Assembly: GCA_015657535.1 (NCBI GenBank)
Contig: JADHZB010000976.1
Span: 1,304-21,909, forward strand
Length of the DNA: 20,606 nucleotides
DNA from: Nephromyces sp. MM_2019
Lineage: Eukaryota > Apicomplexa > Aconoidasida > Nephromycida
Reading direction: 5' to 3'
A model generated the notes under the pieces. That model worked only from the letters and a program-made list of their open reading frames with translations, searched no databases and was not told where the DNA came from. The translations under genes were made by a program, and so were the position numbers. Shown here one piece after another: positions 16,179 through 20,606 of this stretch. Each line of letters starts with the position of its first letter. The first letter of the stretch is position 1.

Positions 16179-17544
16179 TTAAGTAATGTACTCTGTTCCA
16201 TTGAGGAAGAGGAAGGGGTTTAAAGTACCATAGAGCATTTAGATAATGGGGAAGGTTGCATTTTTGTTGATTTTTCCCGTAAAGGGAAAGTAATTTCTAT
16301 TTTGAGGAGTCGTTCAGCGCTTATATGGACACCAGACGTTTGTCTCGAGCACCAATTTTTTTTGACGTGTTTCAGAGCTTCGTTTCCGTGCACCTGGGAC
16401 GCTGCTGTTTGTATATAATAAATGCAATGGAGAGTTCTATTATTTAAGCAAAATTTTTGTTTATTGGAAATTAACTAGTTTGTCATAGGGAACATGCAGT
16501 CGATTATTAGTTTGGTAAATACTATGATTCTGCCCAAGCGCTAATGATTTTCCCGTAGACTGGGCGGCCCGGTTATATACACTGTGATGAATATGATATT
16601 AGTGACAGTTTAGAATCTTGTAACGTAGGTGCTGGGGGAAGTTTATTCTTTGAACTCTAGCTGTTATGCCGTTATTATCGGAGCTGTTTAGGTTACGCTC
16701 ATGTAAAAGAATAAGATACCAGTCTACATGAAGATATATTAAGAAAAGAGCGTGTCGCGTAAAGTTTTTGACCAAAAAAAGCCAGGAAAAAAGCTACTAG
16801 GTTGAGATTCTATTAACAGATATAATATTGTCTATTTGCTTTCGGTTTGCGGAACGTTGCTATATTTTGTTGCTGCAGTCAGGATGAATATAAGGCATAA
16901 ACGCACGTATATCTGTGATGTTAAGATAATTTTCTTTTTATGGAAACTTATGCCACATATATATAGTGGTCACACCCCATCAGTCGAGCTATAGTGTTTG
17001 AGGCGGCGATGTTATGATGCAGATACACGCTGAATTTTTTAAAAATCCATATGGTTCCGCTTTCTCTTTGCAATTGGGTGAAAACGTTTCAATGTCTACT
17101 TGTTCATCTTTCTAGACTTTTTTTGTCTCGTTGATGCTCAGCTGATTACCTGACTTGTTTGCTGCTTGCTTCCGCACTATTTGCCAGCAACATACGTGTG
17201 CGAGATATAATTTGTTTCGATACAAAACGGTGAGCAGTGGTGGTATAAATACCTCCTTTGATTTCATTCATGCAGTACCTATGCTGAATGCATGAATTAA
17301 TGCTGATATGCTTGCTTGCATAATGACTTAAGCCGTTTCGCAACTCCCCTGCAATAAAAAGATTGTATCTTTCATGTTTCTCATGTAGATCAGCAAATTT
17401 AGGTGCAGAAATCTTTTTAAATGCTTTTAGACAAGAGAATTTAGCTACATTCTGTCAATTTTAGCCGGTATTCGTGTTGGAAACTAAGCGCTCTTGTTAA
17501 GTTAAACCATCAAGTAGCTATATACGAAAGGGTTGAAAAATATA
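16179..17544. other. Stretch without a supportable gene
   Basis: AT-rich sequence. The longest open piece is on the minus strand at about 17451-17146 (roughly 100 codons, bounded by stops). It has no recognised motif, and its length is within chance expectation. Nothing else was noticed. Confidence 0.45.
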
Positions 17545-17700
17545 CGCGTAAGTATACACGTACACAAGTGCACACACACGCAAGTATACAAGTCACAGAA
17601 GTGCACGCACACACAAGTATAGACCCAAACAAAAGTTTACACCCACAAGTATGCACCCACACACATACACACACACACCCACACAATTACAAGCACGCAC
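17545..17700. repeat. Degenerate CA-rich repeat with CAAGTATA motif
   Basis: About 155 bp of irregular CA/CACC sequence, with repeated AAGTAT[AG] blocks (near 17550, 17582, 17615 and 17646) and two GAAGTGCAC/CAAGTGCAC blocks. It looks like a decayed minisatellite. The plus-strand frame 17568-17780 is a by-product of it. Confidence 0.7.
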
Positions 17701-18189
17701 CCATGCCCCCGACGAACCTAATGACTGGCAGGTTAACTCTTTCTTTGAATTTTTTTCACCACCGTGATGGGCTCGCTTAAGCGTATTATGAAAACATAGA
17801 AATTTTGCTGTTTCTTGCGAACAGCGTTTGTCCTTACTGAGGTGGACCTCTACTTTCTCTGGAATATATTTTAAGCTCGCAGTTGTTAAAAATTGTAGCT
17901 TTTGACAGTGTCTAGCATCACGTCTAATGTGGGATATTACCGGGATTTCTTGCGAGTTTATGTTATCAGCTAGAAGCAGGATGAAATTATGAAAAGTTTT
18001 TGGTTTTTGCTCACCTAGCAAATACACTGTAGCGTCTATTTGATCGTTGATGATGCTTTTCTTTTTGAAGAGTTTGAAGTTGAGAATTTGAACTTTACAA
18101 AAAAAACCTTGTCCATCCTTATACTCTAACCTAAAATGCTTTGTAACACACCTAACTTCGAAAAAATTCTCTTCTGTCTTCCTTCTATA
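17593..18189 (-). other. Long ATG-less open frame (possible exon or coding relic)
   Basis: A single minus-strand frame stays open for 198 codons, from just after a TAG at 18192-18190 to a stop at 17595-17593. The last 40 codons lie in the CA-rich repeat, leaving about 158 codons of ordinary sequence. It contains no ATG. A possible acceptor (CTTAGTATAG) lies at its start and a possible donor (GTGCGT) at about 17700. The translation includes FRLEYKDGQGFFCKVQ and YLLGEQKPKTFHNFILLLA, alternating hydrophobic segments that would suit a beta-rich domain. I recognise no family. It could be an internal exon, part of a pseudogene, or a chance open frame. Confidence 0.35.
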
Positions 18190-18212
18190 CTAAGGCATAT
18201 AGTCTCATTTAG

Positions 18213-19200
18213 CTTCTTTGAAGGATTAGGTGGAATCTTGAATTTATAACACATTGCGATATTTTGTGATGCGTTTCCTCATAAGCTGAAATTTATTTCT
18301 ATATGCGCACCTTTGTTTATTCTCTAAGATAATGCTCGAGAGTTTTTTCGCTTTGATTGCATCTTAAGTTTACTTTTAAGCTTGTCTAACTGAGTAAAAA
18401 CACTATAATCTGCAAGAAATAGCATAACTTCTAAAGGCACTATAGCCTTCAAGCGATAGTATAACCCCTAACTTTATCAGCAAGCAGTGTGTGCAATTAT
18501 ATGAGTATAATACCAGGTAGTTTATCTTGAAAAATGTAGTTGCAGCTCTCGGCATGACTTGAACTCTGAAAAAATTCTTCTTCGTTCTAATGTTCTGCAG
18601 GATGCCTCTGGGATCAATTATTAAAAGCCCATTACATTGGATTTAGTTGTTCACTCTCAAGGTTATTACCATTTTCTTTTCAAATCTTTGGATTTAAGCA
18701 TAATAGAATAAAAAATTCTTTAAAATGCAAATTTTGTTCACTGCCTCATGCTTGTGTGTGTTCTACTGTGTTCCCATAAGTATAAAGCCATCTCTCCCAA
18801 AAAAATCCGTCCGTTTTGTAAAATTACATTCCAAAGGTCTCGTGGGTTGTGTACTTGTGGGTTTTGACTTTCCATTTTTTGCAAACCCCTTTTTGTGCGA
18901 TCTGAAGTTTCCTTGACCGAAATTACTTTACGCTTAAAGTACACCGTCTTCATTCTTTTATCATTTTTTCAGACCTTGGATATGGTTGATGAAACGGCAC
19001 AAAATTGGGGTTTGAAGCTCTTTATGGTTCGCTGCATAGATGATTTCAGCGTGAAGCAGGCGCACCCTCCTTGAAAATTTTGTGTTACTCATTAGGCCGA
19101 GCTCCTCTTTTATCCCCACCACTTGATGTTCCAAAGTTTAGCACGTAGCTCATCGAATGCTGCCATGTCTTCAGATCATAAAGATAAATTTTCATTCTTT
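18213..19200. other. Stretch without a supportable gene
   Basis: T-rich plus strand. There are short overlapping frames on both strands (plus 18725-18916, minus 18738-18953) and open minus-strand pieces of 30 to 70 codons broken by stops. These might belong with the open frame to the left as exons or relics, but I cannot connect them by splice phase. Confidence 0.4.
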
Positions 19201-19210
19201 TTGTCGTGCG

Positions 19211-19413
19211 ATGCAATGATTAAAAGTGTGTGTGTGTGTCCCTTTATCTTTCGTAGGGTATCTTTGAAATGTCTCTGTCGTGCTCTATTCAAAGGAGAAA
19301 GTAATTTTCGTCTTCTCATTAAATACGATGATTAAACGTGTGTATGTGTCCCTTTGTCCCCCCCATGATATCCTTGAAATGTGTCTGTCAGGCTCTATTG
19401 AAAGGAAAAAGTA
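19211..19413. repeat. Imperfect tandem duplication, about 90-bp units
   Basis: Copy 1 (about 19211-19303) and copy 2 (about 19324-19413) share the order ATGATTAAA, GTGTGT, GTCCCTTT, ATATC or GTATC, TTGAAATGT, CTGTC, GCTCTATT, AAAGGA and AAAGTA. They differ by substitutions and small indels. Copy 2 runs into a (TA)n tract near 19411-19427. Confidence 0.75.
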
Positions 19414-19427
19414 TATATATATATATA

Positions 19428-19974
19428 AAGTAAGGATCGATATTTTGCAATAAATGCAGTGTTTATACTTCTTTTAGCTTTGTTTCTTGCAATCATCTAT
19501 ATTATTGAATTTTCATTGAATTTTGCAAAAAAATCATTCTGGGTTCTGCTTGTTGTGAAACAAGATTGTGGGATGCCAATCCATTGATTTTCAGCTTCAA
19601 AATCCTTATTTTTGGAGCTTTTCTGGTGAGTTTAGCGGGTTTTTTCATTCATTTTTATTGTTGTAGTCTCACTGCCTATTCTTTTGTATTCTATAATATC
19701 CTTTGATCTATATAAAATGAAATATTTGATTTTCCTGATGCAGTAGCAGGACATTCTTCAGGATAACTGGCTTTCTTGCTCTGTGTAGCTTTTTCGTATT
19801 CCCTTTTTTTGGCACGAAAAATGCTCGTGTAGTAGTGGTTTTTCTGTCTAAAATTATCCCAGAAAGTGTGTGTTAATGTCATTTCATGCGGTGAATCTCA
19901 TCATCTCGATGACTGAAGGATTCACTCTTCATTCTGAATTATTGTGAATTCTCTCGCCAATTTTGATGAATTTT
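19428..19974. other. AT-rich leader side of the right-hand gene
   Basis: T-rich on the plus strand. A minus-strand frame of 63 codons (19882-19691) is present but unsupported. The segment probably belongs to the upstream or leader region of the gene that starts at 20315. Confidence 0.4.
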
Positions 19975-20211
19975 TTGTCCATCCTCCCAAAATCGCATCT
20001 TCATTCTGAATCAGCCTACTCTCGTCGAACTTTCACTATAGTGCTCCTGTCCTTCCCCCCAAGTCGTGTCTTGGAGCTCTATCATCCTCTTCCTCTCGCA
20101 AAACTACTACTGCATTCCCTCCGTCCCCCCCAAAGTCGTATCTTCACTCTCTATCATACTGCTCCTCTCAGCAATCTCTCAATAAATTCTCTCAATCCTC
20201 CCCCCCACATG
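19975..20211 (+). repeat. 72-bp tandem repeat, three copies plus a partial
   Basis: Units start at about 19975, 20047 and 20119, with a partial copy from 20191. The best-conserved blocks are CTGTCC, TCCCCCCAAAGTCGT, ATCTTC and CTCTATCAT. The unit is exactly 24 codons, so one plus-strand frame (19963-20214, 83 codons) stays open through all copies and reads LSFPPSRVLELYHPLPLAKL in unit 2 and LRPPQSRIFTLYHTAPLSNL in unit 3. Whether that frame is translated, for instance as an upstream ORF, is unknown. Confidence 0.7.
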
Positions 20212-20314
20212 TAATTTCTAGGAATCTCTGCCAAAAAATAAGTAAAAACTACCTCTTCACCGTAATAAACGATTAACCCTATAATATAGCTTAAACCCTT
20301 TCCAGCAACCCAAA

Positions 20315-20606
20315 ATGGTAAGTGGGTTACCTTCCCCCCAGCACGCCAACATCCTTCCCCCCAACAGTGGCAAGAGCAACCCCAACATTAGCTACTCAAG
20401 TGCAGGGCTGCTCTCCTCAAGCAGCGGTGGAGGAGGGGGCTTCATAAGCTACCGAGGTGGAGGTTCAGTCTCTACTATTTACCCCCCTCCGTCTCCTTCT
20501 TCTACTATGAATATGCTGGCTTCGGCGGATAAGCCCAGAGCAAGCACGCCGTCTGGAGGGACTGGGGGTGATGGAAAGAGCCAAAATACTGGAAAAGGGG
20601 GGGGGG
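20315..20606 (+). CDS. N-terminus of a Ser/Gly/Pro-rich low-complexity protein (cut by the window end)
   Basis: The frame opens at the ATG at 20315, the first Met after an in-frame TAA at 20282-20284, and stays open for 97 codons to the window edge. GC rises sharply compared with the upstream 10 kb. The protein starts MVSGLPSPQHANILPPNSGK and continues with SSSSGGGGGF, YPPPSPSSTMN and STPSGGTGGDGK, so it is disordered and low in complexity. No domain is visible yet and the function is unknown. The start codon overlaps a perfect donor consensus (ATG then GTAAGT), so the alternative is that only ATG is exonic here and an intron follows. The final ten G would encode Gly. Confidence 0.6.
   Translation, partial: MVSGLPSPQHANILPPNSGKSNPNISYSSAGLLSSSSGGGGGFISYRGGGSVSTIYPPPSPSSTMNMLASADKPRASTPSGGTGGDGKSQNTGKGGG

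Noticed and set aside
14680..17451. One long decayed minus-strand gene with many in-frame stops
   Set aside because: Successive open pieces looked protein-like, but translations of the opposite strand and of other empty stretches looked equally plausible, so the impression has no discriminating power without a search.
10321..20314. Transposon or retroelement in the gene-poor half
   Set aside because: I saw no terminal inverted repeats, target-site duplications, long terminal repeats, or transposase or reverse-transcriptase motifs.

Overview
This window looks like nuclear DNA of a eukaryote, most likely a protist. The DNA is AT-rich, with long simple-sequence arrays, three ambiguous bases (N) inside one array, and a gene broken up by many GT-AG introns with pyrimidine-rich acceptors. 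Nothing in it looks bacterial: there are no operons, no ribosome-binding sites and no dense coding. I cannot name the lineage from the sequence.

The left half (about 0.16 to 10.2 kb) holds one gene on the minus strand, which I assembled by hand from splice signals and reading phase. Eleven exons join into one frame of 828 codons including the stop. The encoded protein has a basic, Ser/Lys/Arg-rich N-terminus, a leucine-rich-repeat-like region, a Tudor-type domain resembling the one in PDS5-like chromatin proteins (VWWP, YWPAKV and YDNGEYE motifs, spread over three exons), and a polar, charged C-terminal tail. A chromatin-reader or scaffold role in the nucleus is an inference from that architecture.

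Two of its introns contain large dinucleotide arrays that are complementary in the transcript: (CA)n in intron 8 and (UG)n in intron 10. They flank exons 9 and 10, which together are 156 nt, so skipping both keeps the frame. This is the most interesting structural feature I found.

From about 10.3 to 20.3 kb I can support no intact gene. The stretch contains small open frames, one longer ATG-less open frame on the minus strand (about 17.6 to 18.2 kb), a degenerate CA-rich repeat, a GC-richer island near 15.7 to 16.2 kb, an imperfect tandem duplication near 19.2 to 19.4 kb, and a 72-bp tandem repeat just before the right-hand gene. Strand composition changes near 13.5 kb: the plus strand is A-rich to the left and T-rich to the right.

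The right edge (20315 onward) starts a plus-strand coding region with a sharp rise in GC. It encodes a Ser/Gly/Pro-rich low-complexity N-terminus and is cut off by the window end in a run of ten G. Its upstream leader is pyrimidine-rich and has repeated C-tracts.
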